Below are positions 8,630 to 17,830 of a DNA stretch of 64,000 nucleotides, piece by piece. The DNA comes from AP-15 sp963733945 (GTDB taxonomy: Bacteria > Pseudomonadota > Alphaproteobacteria > ATCC43930 > CGMCC-115725), in assembly GCA_963733945.1 (NCBI GenBank), contig CAVTFD010000011.1, positions 248,001 to 312,000 of the forward strand. The letters are read 5' to 3'. The notes beneath the pieces are model-generated. The model saw only the letters and a program-made list of their open reading frames with translations. It was not told the origin of the DNA and did no database searches. The position numbers and the translations under genes were made by a program. Position 1 is the first letter of the stretch. Each line of letters opens with the position of its first letter.

Positions 8630-9799
8630 ATGCCCAATCGCCGGCCGTCGAACAGAAAGACTCATGTTGCGATCGAGCGTCCGCCTTTCGAGCGCATAGC
8701 GCTGCTCTTGCAGGGAGGCGGCGCACTCGGCGCCTATCAAGGCGGCGTCTATCAGGCATTGACCGAGGCGAACCTCCATCCAGACTGGGTCGCCGGAATT
8801 TCGATCGGCGCCATCAACTCAGCCCTGATTGCAGGCAACCCGCCGGAAAGGCGGGTCGAGAGACTACACGCATTCTGGGAAACCATCAGCACGCCGCCGC
8901 TCGGCTTGGTCTATCTCGGGCTCGATCTCGGGGACGAGACCACCCATCGGCTCGTTAATCAGGCGCGAGCCTTCGGCACCCTCGTCGCCGGGGCTCCGGG
9001 CTTTTTTACGCCGCGGCTGCCGCCGCCCTACCTACACCCGCCCGGGTCGCCTGGAGCGCTTAGCTACTATGACGTCACGCCGCTCAAGGCGACGCTGGAA
9101 CGCCTCGCCGATTTCGATCGGATCAACAGCGGCGAGATTCGTTTCAGCGTTGGCGCGGTCAATGTCCGCAGCGGCAACTTCGTCTATTTCGACAACATGA
9201 CGCATCGGATCGGGCCAGAACATGTGATGGCGAGCGGCTCGCTTCCGCCCGGCTTTCCGCCGACGGTCATCGATGGGGAGCATTATTGGGATGGCGGCCT
9301 GGTCTCCAATACGCCGCTGCAATGGGTCTTGGACAGCCAACCGCGCGTGGACACGCTCGTCTTCCAGATCGATTTGTGGAACGCGCGGGGCGAATTGCCG
9401 CGCGATCTGATGGAGGCGGAATCACGCCAAAAGGAGATACGCTACTCCAGCCGGACCCGGGCGGCGACCGATCAATTCAAGAAGCAGCAATTGCTACGCC
9501 GCGCAGCTGCCAAGTTGTTGCCTCTAATTCCTTCAGAGTATCAGCATATGCCAGAGGCCGAGCTTCTCGCCGGGGAGGCCGATGAGAAAGTTTCTAATAT
9601 TATTCAGCTAATTTACCACGCGAGAAATTACGAAGGTGTTTCCAAGGATTATGAATTCTCGCGACGTACTATGAACGAGCACTGGCAATCCGGTTACAAC
9701 GACGCGGTTCGCACCTTGCGCCATCCTGAGGTGCTGTTGCGCCCGGAGAATGTGGACGGCGTCTTCACCTTCGACCTCGCGGTCGACGGGCGCGATTAG
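8630..9799 (+). CDS. Patatin-like phospholipase (with DUF3734-type C-terminus)
   Basis: Patatin-family serine lipid hydrolase of 389 residues. The oxyanion glycine run is GGGALGAYQGG, the nucleophile motif is GISIG (Ser about 58), and the catalytic Asp is in WDGG (about 221). The C-terminal third (EIRYSSRTR to the end) looks like the DUF3734 extension common in alphaproteobacterial homologues. The ATG at 8630 is preceded by GAGGGG. It lies directly upstream of acetoacetate decarboxylase and 3-hydroxybutyrate dehydrogenase, an arrangement familiar from alphaproteobacteria and suggestive of polyhydroxybutyrate or lipid turnover. Confidence 0.9.
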   Translation: MPNRRPSNRKTHVAIERPPFERIALLLQGGGALGAYQGGVYQALTEANLHPDWVAGISIGAINSALIAGNPPERRVERLHAFWETISTPPLGLVYLGLDLGDETTHRLVNQARAFGTLVAGAPGFFTPRLPPPYLHPPGSPGALSYYDVTPLKATLERLADFDRINSGEIRFSVGAVNVRSGNFVYFDNMTHRIGPEHVMASGSLPPGFPPTVIDGEHYWDGGLVSNTPLQWVLDSQPRVDTLVFQIDLWNARGELPRDLMEAESRQKEIRYSSRTRAATDQFKKQQLLRRAAAKLLPLIPSEYQHMPEAELLAGEADEKVSNIIQLIYHARNYEGVSKDYEFSRRTMNEHWQSGYNDAVRTLRHPEVLLRPENVDGVFTFDLAVDGRD

Positions 9800-9825
9800 T
9801 CATCGGCATAAAGGAGATCAGACCG

Positions 9826-10584
9826 ATGAAACTCACCGAAGTGCGCGACAAGGCCTTCGCCATGCCGCTCAACGATCCCGCCTATCCGAAAGGCCCGTAC
9901 AAATTTTACAACCGCGAATTTGTCGTGATCACCTATCGCACTGACATTGATGAACTGCGCCAGGTGGTGCCGGAGCCGCTGGAGGTAGCCGGCGATACCG
10001 TCGCCTATGAATTCATACGGATGCCCAATTCAACCGGGTTTGGCGACTACACCGAAACCGGCCAGGTGATCCCGGTACGGTTCAAAGCCAAGGACGGCAC
10101 GGTTCAGGAAGGCGGCTACGTTCATGCGATGTATCTTGACGACAACGCGCCGATCGCCGGCGGGCGCGAGATTTGGGGGTTTCCGAAGAAGCTCGCCAGC
10201 CCCAAGATTTCGCATGAAAGCGAGACTGTGGTTTGCACGCTGCATTACGGCTCGGTGCTGTGCGTGTGCGCGACCGTGGGCTACAAACATCGCGAGATCG
10301 ACCCGGCGCCGCTGAAGCAGGCGCTGGCCCGGCCGTCCTTCATGATCAAGATCATCCCGCACGTCGATTGCACGCCGCGCATCTGCGAGTTGGTGCGCTA
10401 TTACCTTGAGGACGTGACGATCAAGGGCGCCTGGTCCGGCCCGGCGGCGATCCAGTTGTTCGAGCATGCGATGTGCGACGTGGCGCGGCTGCCGGTGCGC
10501 GAAGTGGTCGGCGCCAGCCATTATGTCACGGATCTGACGCTCGGCCTGGGTGAGGTTGTCTTCGACTATCTGAAAGAAGCGTGA
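9826..10584 (+). CDS. adc: Acetoacetate decarboxylase
   Basis: Decarboxylates acetoacetate to acetone and CO2 through a lysine Schiff base. The 252 residues match the family length. The conserved EIWGFPKKLASP motif supplies the catalytic lysine pair (about 121-122). The start ATG has an excellent AAGGAGATC ribosome-binding site. It follows the patatin gene by 26 bases and precedes bdhA by 22 bases, so all three are probably one operon handling ketone-body type C4 intermediates. Confidence 0.93.
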   Translation: MKLTEVRDKAFAMPLNDPAYPKGPYKFYNREFVVITYRTDIDELRQVVPEPLEVAGDTVAYEFIRMPNSTGFGDYTETGQVIPVRFKAKDGTVQEGGYVHAMYLDDNAPIAGGREIWGFPKKLASPKISHESETVVCTLHYGSVLCVCATVGYKHREIDPAPLKQALARPSFMIKIIPHVDCTPRICELVRYYLEDVTIKGAWSGPAAIQLFEHAMCDVARLPVREVVGASHYVTDLTLGLGEVVFDYLKEA

Positions 10585-10606
10585 ACCGTTCTGAAAGGAC
10601 CCGGCA

Positions 10607-11389
10607 ATGTCTCGTTTCGATGGAAAAGTCGGCATCATCACCGGTGCAGCCAGCGGTATCGGCAAGGAGATCGCGCTGCGCTTTGCCGCGGAGGGCGGCA
10701 TCGCCGTGATCGCCGATCTTAATCTTGACGCCGCCGACGCAACAGCTCGCGAAATCAAAGGGAAAGGAGCGGACGCCTTTGCCGTCGCCATGAATGTCGC
10801 GGACGAGGCCGCGGTCGAAAAAGGCGTCGCCGACACCATGGCGAAATACCATAGGATCGACGTATTGGTCAGCAATGCCGGCATTCAGATCGTCAAGCCG
10901 GTCGTCGATTTCCCGTTCGCGGAGTGGAAGCGGTTGCTGGCGATCCACCTGGACGGGGCATTTTTGACGACGAAGGCCTGCTTGCGCCACATGTACCAGG
11001 CGAAGTCGGGAAGCATCATCTATATGGGATCGGTGCATTCGAAAGAGGCCTCGGTTCTAAAGGCGCCCTATGTCACTGCGAAGCACGGGCTGATCGGGCT
11101 GTGCAAGGTAGTGGCCAAGGAGGGTGCCGAACACAATGTCCGGGCCAATGTCGTCTGCCCTGGTTTCGTCCGTACACCGCTTGTCGACAAGCAGATCCCG
11201 GAGCAGGCCAAGGAACTTGGCATCAGCGAGGAAGACGTGATCAAGCACGTCATGCTGAAGGATACGGTCGACGGCGAGTTCACCACCACTGAAGACGTCG
11301 CCGAGGCGGTGCTGTTTCTCGCCGGTTTCAAGACCAATGCGCTGACCGGCCAGTCTCTGGTCGTCAGCCATGGCTGGTTCATGCAGTAA
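10607..11389 (+). CDS. bdhA: 3-hydroxybutyrate dehydrogenase (SDR family)
   Basis: NAD-dependent short-chain dehydrogenase interconverting 3-hydroxybutyrate and acetoacetate. It has 260 residues, with the nucleotide-binding GAASGIGKE at about 13-21, SNAGIQ, catalytic Ser in MGSVHSKEAS, and YVTAK (Tyr about 155, Lys about 159). The segment after the active site, with TPLVDKQIPEQAKELGISEE, is diagnostic of 3-hydroxybutyrate dehydrogenases rather than generic SDRs. The ribosome-binding site is GAAAGGACCCGGC. It is the last gene of the patatin-adc-bdhA group. Confidence 0.93.
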   Translation: MSRFDGKVGIITGAASGIGKEIALRFAAEGGIAVIADLNLDAADATAREIKGKGADAFAVAMNVADEAAVEKGVADTMAKYHRIDVLVSNAGIQIVKPVVDFPFAEWKRLLAIHLDGAFLTTKACLRHMYQAKSGSIIYMGSVHSKEASVLKAPYVTAKHGLIGLCKVVAKEGAEHNVRANVVCPGFVRTPLVDKQIPEQAKELGISEEDVIKHVMLKDTVDGEFTTTEDVAEAVLFLAGFKTNALTGQSLVVSHGWFMQ

Positions 11390-11479
11390 GCGCGTCCGTT
11401 CGGACCGCCGCGTCCCTGCAAAAGAGGTTTGGTCGACGCATATCGAGCGGATAGCCTGACCCCTCCTAGGAGGAAGGTG

Positions 11480-14212
11480 ATGGCAACAACTGCAGCGACA
11501 GGATCGGGTGGAACGGCGACCCGAACAGCCGAAGCGGCGCGTCTTGCCGACATCGGCAACGGCACAAAGTGGCAGCGATGGGGACCGTATCCGAGCGACC
11601 GGCAATGGGGAACGGTGCGCGAGGATTACAGCCCCAACGGCGACGCTTGGGAGTATCTGCCGCACGACCATGCGCGCAGCCGCGCCTATCGCTGGGGCGA
11701 GGACGCGATCGGCGGCTTTAGCGACGATCAGCTGCTGCTGTGTCTCGGTCTTGCCCTGTGGAACGGCCACGACCCGATCCTCAAGGAACGGCTGTTCGGG
11801 CTCACCAATTCGGAAGGCAATCACGGCGAGGACGTCAAGGAGCTCTACTACTACCTCGACGGTACGCCGACCCATTCCTACATGCGGATGCTTTATAAAT
11901 ACCCGCAGGCGGCATTTCCCTACACACAGCTGGTCGAGGAAAATCGCCGGCGCGGCAAGGGCATGGCCGAATTCGAGCTGATCGATACCGGCGTATTTGC
12001 CGAGAGCCGCTATTTCGATGTCGAGATCGAATATGCCAAGGCCGATCCCGACGACATCCTGATGCAGGTGACGATCTACAATCGCGCGGCCGAGGAGGCG
12101 TCGCTGCATGTGCTGCCGCAGCTTTGGGCGCGCAATATCTGGTCGTGGAAGCCGGAATCGATGAAGCCGCGGCTATTGGCCCGCGGCGGCAACTCGATCT
12201 CGATCGACCATCCGCTGCTGACGCCGATGCGGCTGCGCTGCGAGGGCCGCCCGCAATTTCTCTTTTGCGAAAACGACACAAACATCCGGCGGTTCGGGGG
12301 AATGAACGCGCCCGGTCAATATTTCAAGGACGGGATCAACGACTTCATCGTCGATGGCGATCCGGCGGCGGTGAACCCGGCGCGACTCGGCACCAAGGTC
12401 GCGGCGCATTACCAGTTGACTTTGCCAGCAGGCGGGAACGCTCGGTTGCGCCTGCGGCTGACGTGTGATGGCGACGACCCGGGGTTCGACGATTTCAGCG
12501 ACGTCTTTTATCGGCGCCGCACCGAGGCCGACGAGTTTTATGCCGGGCTGCAACGGGACATCAACGATCCCGATACGCGACAGGTGCATCGTCAATCGCT
12601 CGCCGGCATGCTGTGGACCAAACAGTTCTACTATTTCGATGTTGCGGAATGGCTCGATGGCGACGCGCTGCAACCGGCGCCACCGGAATCGCGACGGCAC
12701 GGGCGCAACTCGGACTGGCGCCATCTGAATAACGCCGACATCATCTCGGTGCCCGACAAATGGGAATATCCGTGGTATGCGTCGTGGGATCTTGCCTTTC
12801 ATTGCGTGATATTAGCTCGCGTCGATCCGGCTTACGCCAAAAGGCAGCTGGTTCTGCTGACGCGCGATTGGTACATGCACCCCAACGGCCAGTTGCCCGC
12901 GTATGAATGGGCATTCGGCGACGTCAACCCGCCGGTACATGCCTGGGCGACCTGGCGGCTATATGAAATCGATCGCGAACGGAGCGGCCAAGGCGATCGG
13001 GCCTTTCTTGAAACGGTTTTCCACCGACTGATGTTGAATTTCACCTGGTGGGTCAACCGCAAGGATGCCGAAGGACACAACATCTTCCAAGGCGGTTTTC
13101 TCGGTCTCGACAATATCGGCATTTTTGACCGCAGCGCGCCGTTGCCGACCGGCGGTGCCATCAACCAGTCGGACGGTACTGCCTGGATGGCGATGTACAC
13201 GCTCAATCTAATGCGTATCGCCCTTGAACTGGCGCTCGAAGACCGCGTCTACGAAGACCTCGCCACCAAATTCTTCGAACATTTCCTGTATATCGCCGAG
13301 GCGATGACCAATATCGGCGGCGAGGGTATCGGACTATGGGACGAGACCGACGAATTCTACTACGACGTCCTGCACCTGCCCGACGGCGAGCGGATCCCCC
13401 TGCGTTTACGATCGATGGTCGGGCTGATCCCATTGTTCGCAGTCGAGGTGCTCGACAGTTCGGTCTTCACCCGATTGCCGCATTTCACCGCCCGGCTGCG
13501 CTGGTTTCTCGATCACCGGCCGACGCTGGCGCGGCTGGTCTCGCGCTGGGTTGATCCTAACGCCGGCGAGAGGCACCTGCTGTCGCTACTGCGTGGCCAC
13601 CGCATGAAGCGCCTGCTCGCCCGCATGCTCGATGAGACCGAATTTCTGTCGGATTACGGCGTGCGGTCATTGTCCAAATTTCACGAAAACAACCCTTATA
13701 TTTTCGAGCACGCCGGCAGCCAGATCAGTGTCCATTACGTAGCGGGAGAATGCGCTACCGATGTCTTCGGCGGCAATTCGAATTGGCGTGGGCCGATCTG
13801 GTTTCCGGTCAATTTCCTGCTGATCGAGTCGTTGCAGAGATTTCATAGCTATTACGGCGACGATTTCAAGGTCGAATGTCCGGTTGGCTCCGGCAGGTTG
13901 CTCCACCTGGGCGAGGTCGCGGCCGAGTTGGCGCGGCGCTTGTGCCGGATATTTCTGCGTGATCAAGCCGGGCATCGACCAGTATTCGGCGATTCCGCAC
14001 TCGAGCAGAACGATGTGAATTTCAAAGACAATGTCTTGTTCTACGAATTTTTTAACGGCGACACCGGCAAGGGTCTTGGCGCCGCACACCAGACCGGCTG
14101 GACTGCTCTCGTTGGGATGCTGATCCGGACGTATCCGACTGCCTACAACACCCAAGCGCAACCCCCGGAGGCGGTAGAGGCCGCCCTGCCTGAGCCGGTC
14201 GGCGCGCGCTGA
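11480..14212 (+). CDS. Glucosidase, GH63/MGH1-like family
   Basis: A large 910-residue protein of the bacterial GH63-like (alpha/alpha)6-barrel glucosidase group. Recognisable stretches are REDYSPNGDAWEYLPHDHARSRAYRWGEDA at the N-terminus (two adjoining parts), WEYPWYASWDLAFH in the middle, NPPVHAWATWRLYE, and the late SNWRGPIWFPVNFLLIESL. There is no signal peptide, so it probably acts on cytosolic alpha-glucans or trehalose-type sugars; the substrate is not readable from sequence. The ATG at 11480 follows AGGAGGAAGGTG. A remnant of a second glycogen enzyme follows 12 bases later, hinting at a former glucan operon. Confidence 0.88.
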   Translation: MATTAATGSGGTATRTAEAARLADIGNGTKWQRWGPYPSDRQWGTVREDYSPNGDAWEYLPHDHARSRAYRWGEDAIGGFSDDQLLLCLGLALWNGHDPILKERLFGLTNSEGNHGEDVKELYYYLDGTPTHSYMRMLYKYPQAAFPYTQLVEENRRRGKGMAEFELIDTGVFAESRYFDVEIEYAKADPDDILMQVTIYNRAAEEASLHVLPQLWARNIWSWKPESMKPRLLARGGNSISIDHPLLTPMRLRCEGRPQFLFCENDTNIRRFGGMNAPGQYFKDGINDFIVDGDPAAVNPARLGTKVAAHYQLTLPAGGNARLRLRLTCDGDDPGFDDFSDVFYRRRTEADEFYAGLQRDINDPDTRQVHRQSLAGMLWTKQFYYFDVAEWLDGDALQPAPPESRRHGRNSDWRHLNNADIISVPDKWEYPWYASWDLAFHCVILARVDPAYAKRQLVLLTRDWYMHPNGQLPAYEWAFGDVNPPVHAWATWRLYEIDRERSGQGDRAFLETVFHRLMLNFTWWVNRKDAEGHNIFQGGFLGLDNIGIFDRSAPLPTGGAINQSDGTAWMAMYTLNLMRIALELALEDRVYEDLATKFFEHFLYIAEAMTNIGGEGIGLWDETDEFYYDVLHLPDGERIPLRLRSMVGLIPLFAVEVLDSSVFTRLPHFTARLRWFLDHRPTLARLVSRWVDPNAGERHLLSLLRGHRMKRLLARMLDETEFLSDYGVRSLSKFHENNPYIFEHAGSQISVHYVAGECATDVFGGNSNWRGPIWFPVNFLLIESLQRFHSYYGDDFKVECPVGSGRLLHLGEVAAELARRLCRIFLRDQAGHRPVFGDSALEQNDVNFKDNVLFYEFFNGDTGKGLGAAHQTGWTALVGMLIRTYPTAYNTQAQPPEAVEAALPEPVGAR

Positions 14213-14224
14213 GGCGCCCAACAG

Positions 14225-14410
14225 GTGGCGCCGGACCTCTTCCCCGGGCTATCTCCGATCCCTTTTTGCCGCGCGGTTTACGGCGATCTCTCTGCCGCCG
14301 AGCGGTGCGAATGGTGGATTGCCAACGGACGAGGCGGCTATGCCGGCGGCACGATCGCACTGAGTTTGACCCGGCGCTATCACGCGCTGCTGGTGGCGCC
14401 GGTCGAGGCC
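14225..14410 (+). pseudogene. N-terminal remnant of a glycogen debranching enzyme (amylo-alpha-1,6-glucosidase)
   Basis: The first 60 or so codons read like the start of a bacterial amylo-alpha-1,6-glucosidase: CEWWIANGRGGYAGGTIALSLTRRYHALLVAP corresponds to the family's conserved EW-NG-GGYA-GT-TRRYHGLL segment (quoted here in two overlapping pieces: IANGRGGYAGG and TRRYHALLVAP). After about 14410 similarity ends, and the frame merges into sequence unrelated to the family that overlaps the next gene. The remaining ~600 residues are absent. It sits directly behind the GH63-like glucosidase. A 3' deletion that joined it to the DUF1223 gene is the simplest reading. Confidence 0.6.
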
Positions 14411-14480
14411 CCTCGGCTGCGTCCTGATCATTCACAGTCTGTTGATCCGCAATGCGAACGGGCTGCGCTAAGATCGCGAC

Positions 14481-15188
14481 ATGATCAAAGCGTACGTGGC
14501 GCTCGCATCGCTGTTTCTGTTGTCCGCGACACCGCCGCTGCAGGCAGGCGAGCGCCCGGTCGTGGTCGAGCTGTTCACCTCGGAGGGTTGCTCTTCGTGT
14601 CCACCGGCCGATGCGCTGCTCGTCGAGCTGGCAAACCGCCCGGACGTGCTGGCGCTGTCTCTCCATGTCGACTATTGGGACCGGCTCGGTTGGAAGGATC
14701 CGTTCTCCAGCCCCGAGGCGACCGCGCGTCAAGAGAGATATGCCCAGCTTCTCGGTATTAATGGCGTGTACACACCACAGATCGTCGTCGACGGCCGACG
14801 CGAGGCGGTGGGCTCAGATCGCGCCGCGGTCGAGCGCGCGCTCGACGCCGCCAGCCGCGAGCCTAGCGCCGTACCCGTGACGCTGTCGTTCAATAACGGC
14901 CAGGCCAGGATAACCCTGGGTCGTGGCGGTGTCACGGCAAGCGCCACAGTCGTCTTGATTGGCTTCGATCACCGCCGGGTCGATACCGTCGAGCGCGGCG
15001 AAAATTCCGGGCGGACCCTGACTCATGTCGATGTTGTGCGCGGCATTGAAGAGGTCGGCCAATTCACCGGCCAAGCAAGTCAGATCGTGTCGACGCCGCC
15101 CTGGCAGAGCGACCGTCTAGCTGCGATCGTCCAGGCCCCCGACGGCCGTATCCTCGGCACCGCCGTCGCTAACCGCGAGCCACTTTGA
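14481..15188 (+). CDS. Secreted DUF1223 thioredoxin-like protein
   Basis: The 235-residue protein has a clear signal peptide (MIKAYVALASLFLLSATPPLQAGE) and a DUF1223 domain. The thioredoxin-like CxxC is in FTSEGCSSCPPADALL (Cys about 33 and 36), followed by HVDYWDRLGWKDPFS, which is highly conserved in this family. YTPQIVVDG matches the cis-Pro region. A periplasmic thiol or copper-related redox role is often inferred for the family but is unproven. It is probably monocistronic; the upstream debranching remnant ends about 70 bases before it. Confidence 0.88.
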   Translation: MIKAYVALASLFLLSATPPLQAGERPVVVELFTSEGCSSCPPADALLVELANRPDVLALSLHVDYWDRLGWKDPFSSPEATARQERYAQLLGINGVYTPQIVVDGRREAVGSDRAAVERALDAASREPSAVPVTLSFNNGQARITLGRGGVTASATVVLIGFDHRRVDTVERGENSGRTLTHVDVVRGIEEVGQFTGQASQIVSTPPWQSDRLAAIVQAPDGRILGTAVANREPL

Positions 15189-15287
15189 GCTCGGTGTCGC
15201 CGATATGGTCGGCAATCGCCGTTGCGGCTGGCGGGGTGACAACGCCCGTGACATTCTCCTCGGTCCTATAAGTTGGAGCCCGTCCCC

Positions 15288-15665
15288 ATGCAGATCGAAC
15301 GCCTCGACCATCTGGTCCTCACCGTGGCCGATATCGCGCGCACGTGCGAATTTTATACGCGGGTGCTGGGGATGGAGGTCACCACTTTTGGCGAAGGGCG
15401 CACCGCACTCAAATTCGGCCAACAGAAGATCAACCTGCATCCGGCCGATAGGATCCCCGGCCTCGTCGCTGACCGGCCAACTCCCGGCTCGGGCGATCTG
15501 TGCTTCATCACCGCTGTGCCGCTTGACGACGTCACGGCGCATCTCACCAAATGCGACGTGCCGATCGTCGCCGGGCCGGGGCCGCGCGCAGGCGCCATCG
15601 GCACAATCCAGTCGGTGTATATCCGCGACCCCGATCAGAATCTGATCGAGATCTCGAATTACTGA
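15288..15665 (+). CDS. VOC (glyoxalase/bleomycin resistance) family protein
   Basis: A single-domain vicinal-oxygen-chelate protein of 125 residues. It begins MQIERLDHLVLTVADI with the first metal-ligand His, contains FYTRVLGMEVTTFGEGRTAL, and ends with YIRDPDQNLIEISNY, where a terminal Glu ligand is expected. The ATG at 15288 was chosen over an upstream TTG because it matches the usual N-terminus. The substrate cannot be deduced. A terminator lies between this gene and the convergent porin gene. Confidence 0.85.
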   Translation: MQIERLDHLVLTVADIARTCEFYTRVLGMEVTTFGEGRTALKFGQQKINLHPADRIPGLVADRPTPGSGDLCFITAVPLDDVTAHLTKCDVPIVAGPGPRAGAIGTIQSVYIRDPDQNLIEISNY

Positions 15666-15755
15666 CCGGATCGCTTCGCGCCGCCGGGCGACACCAACTG
15701 GCTCCCATTAAAGCGATCCTATTGCGCCATGGAGGGCCGCTTGCACATAAAGAAA

Positions 15756-15778
15756 ACCCGCCGGAATTACCGGCGGGT
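15756..15778 (-). terminator. Rho-independent terminator of the porin gene
   Basis: A perfect 9-bp inverted repeat, ACCCGCCGG / CCGGCGGGT, encloses loop AATTA. Read on the minus strand, the stem is followed by TTTTCTTT. It lies 25 bases past the stop of the minus-strand porin gene, which is the expected position. On the plus strand it also lies downstream of the VOC gene but lacks a T-run. Confidence 0.85.
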
Positions 15779-15802
15779 GCCGAGGTTTCGTGTAGTTTCT
15801 GT

Positions 15803-17482
15803 TTAGAAGGCCACGCGCCATTTGGCGATCAGCACTTGCTCGGTGCCGTAGGCGTTCGACACGACGACGCGCTTGCCATACATATATTCGACGCCGGTGG
15901 TGATGAACGCGACCGGGTTCCACACCAGGTTGATGAAGGTATTCCACTGCTGCTTGTTCGCCGAATTGGACTCGGTCGGCCCGATGATCTGTGAGGGGAC
16001 GGCTTGTTGCCAATTGCCGGCGGCGATGGTCGACCGCAGGTTCGGCGTCCACCAGTGCTGGTAGCCCCCTTGCATGCTGTACCCGAAGATCGGTCTGACC
16101 AGGATGTTTGAGGCTGCCGCCATGCCCGTGCAGGTCGGCGTCGGCGTTGCACAAGCGGTGGGGACGACGAAGTTGCTCGCCAGCGAGAACGCGGTGGCTG
16201 ATCCGCCGCTGGTATTGGTGCCGAGCGCTTCGCCGATGACGGCACTGAACAGGAAATCGTCCTTCTGCCAGCCGAACCAGCCCGGGTGCACGTCGCCCGA
16301 GAAGTGCCCGCCATAGCCGAGGAAATCCCGGCTGAGGTAATGGCCGTCATTGACAAACATCGGCATCAGTTCGCCGGCAAAGTCCATATGGCCCCAGGGC
16401 TGTGACCAATACGTGGCGGCGGTCAGAGTGGGCGCCCTGGTCTGCGCCGGGTTGGCCTGCGTCGTGGTCCCCGTGGTGATCCCGGTTCCGGTGCAGGGCT
16501 GGCCGTTGCAGGTCGCGGGGATCAGCGGGGCCGTTGCGCCTGTGGCGCCAAACGGGCTGGCCGCGAGGAGTTGGTCGTTGGATATCGTGCCGCTCGGCAC
16601 GATGATGCCGGTGACCGGTTGTTCGGCCGACACCGAGAAGGCGCTGCCGTACGGACCGGCAAGGGTATAGCGCACCTGCGGGATGCGATTGCCGCCGGTC
16701 GAGCCCATTGTGCCGCCGAACTCCATCGATTCGGTGTCGGCATCGGCATCCGAGAAGTTCGAGAGGGCCTGGCCGCCGAGGAACCCACCCAACGTGCCAT
16801 AGGCGAAGCGGAGGCGGGTCAACAGGCTGTCGCCGCCGGCTTGCTGCACGCTCAGGGCGCTGAAACTGTTGCTGCCGGCCCAGTCGAAGGAGAAGAACGT
16901 CCGCGATTCGCCCCAGGCCGTCGGGGTGCGGGTTTCGATGTCGATCCGCGATTGCTGCGGGCTGAACATGAACACGCCATTGCTGCGCGAATGGTTGGCC
17001 GACTGCGCGACGATGCCGCCGTTGGCCGCGCCAGGGATGAAGGCTTCGCCGACCGGTATCCCAGCCAGGTTGCCGTTTTGGCCGGCGTTGGAGCTGGGGG
17101 TGCCGGGGTTCCCGCTGTTGGCGCCCTGCAGAAAGTCGAGCGCGGTGATGTCGACAAAGCCGCCGACGCGGATCGAGGTGTCGGTGCCCGGGATCAGAAA
17201 CGACCGCGGAAAGCTGCCGCCTAGCGACGGAGCGGTCGGCGCCGGTTGGCTGCCCAGGGTCAACGCCTGGCCACCGCCGGCGCCGCCGCTAAGCGGCGGC
17301 GGAGGATGATACTGGGCCTGGGCCTGCGCCAGCTGGTCGATCCGCTGCTGCAGGAGCTGCTGATTGGCGCGCAGGTCGGCGAGCTCGTCGGCGCGCGCGC
17401 CGGAAAGACCCGTCAGCAAGGCGACCATCGCGGTCGCTCCGCCGATCGCCGCCACGTTGCCGATATTCCGCTTTCTGGTCAT
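15803..17482 (-). CDS. DcaP-like outer-membrane porin with N-terminal coiled coil
   Basis: A 559-residue protein with a signal peptide (MTRKRNIGNVAAIGGATAMVA... cleaving after ARA), a short coiled coil (ELADLRANQQLLQQRIDQL), a Pro/Gly-rich linker, then a beta-barrel region starting about residue 90 (SFLIPGTDTSIRVGGFVDI). It ends in Phe (AKWRVAF), the usual outer-membrane C-terminus. A coiled coil followed by a barrel fits the DcaP/trimeric porin group. Long Thr/Ala/Gly insertions (about 320-350) look like external loops. The start ATG follows GGGGGAGCA. Substrate unknown. Confidence 0.82.
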   Translation of the reverse strand: MTRKRNIGNVAAIGGATAMVALLTGLSGARADELADLRANQQLLQQRIDQLAQAQAQYHPPPPLSGGAGGGQALTLGSQPAPTAPSLGGSFPRSFLIPGTDTSIRVGGFVDITALDFLQGANSGNPGTPSSNAGQNGNLAGIPVGEAFIPGAANGGIVAQSANHSRSNGVFMFSPQQSRIDIETRTPTAWGESRTFFSFDWAGSNSFSALSVQQAGGDSLLTRLRFAYGTLGGFLGGQALSNFSDADADTESMEFGGTMGSTGGNRIPQVRYTLAGPYGSAFSVSAEQPVTGIIVPSGTISNDQLLAASPFGATGATAPLIPATCNGQPCTGTGITTGTTTQANPAQTRAPTLTAATYWSQPWGHMDFAGELMPMFVNDGHYLSRDFLGYGGHFSGDVHPGWFGWQKDDFLFSAVIGEALGTNTSGGSATAFSLASNFVVPTACATPTPTCTGMAAASNILVRPIFGYSMQGGYQHWWTPNLRSTIAAGNWQQAVPSQIIGPTESNSANKQQWNTFINLVWNPVAFITTGVEYMYGKRVVVSNAYGTEQVLIAKWRVAF

Positions 17483-17830
17483 TGCTCCCCCCGAGAAATC
17501 AAAGGTTGCGGTCAGCTCGGACGATAGACACCCGTTCTTCTCGCGTCATAATATTGAAGCTCGGACCACGATCAAGCGCCCTTTGTTACCGGCGTGGTGT
17601 TTTCGTCGCAGCGTGTCCGGTCTGCCACACTCTCTCATAACATAATGATTATAAGAGGTAATATCTGGAAGATTATTTCCTCAAGGTGACGCGCCGGATC
17701 TCACAAGTGCGCCGAATCGCTCTAGCGGGTTGCGCGAGAACGATCGGGGGGCGACCCCGGCGAGCCGGGTGCCCTCATCGATTATGCCGTCATTGTGCGG
17801 GTCGCGACGGCCGGGCGTCAGCCGATCGAG
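17483..17830. other. Intergenic region upstream of the porin gene
   Basis: About 350 bases without a convincing gene. The part near 17630-17680 is AT-rich (CATAACATAATGATTATAAG) and would suit a promoter for the minus-strand porin gene. The part 17690-17830 is GC-rich; I see no RNA or repeat in it. Confidence 0.4.

Noticed and set aside
11390..11479. Hairpin-like GTCCG/CGGAC behind bdhA as terminator
   Set aside because: Stem is short with no T-run, so unsupported.
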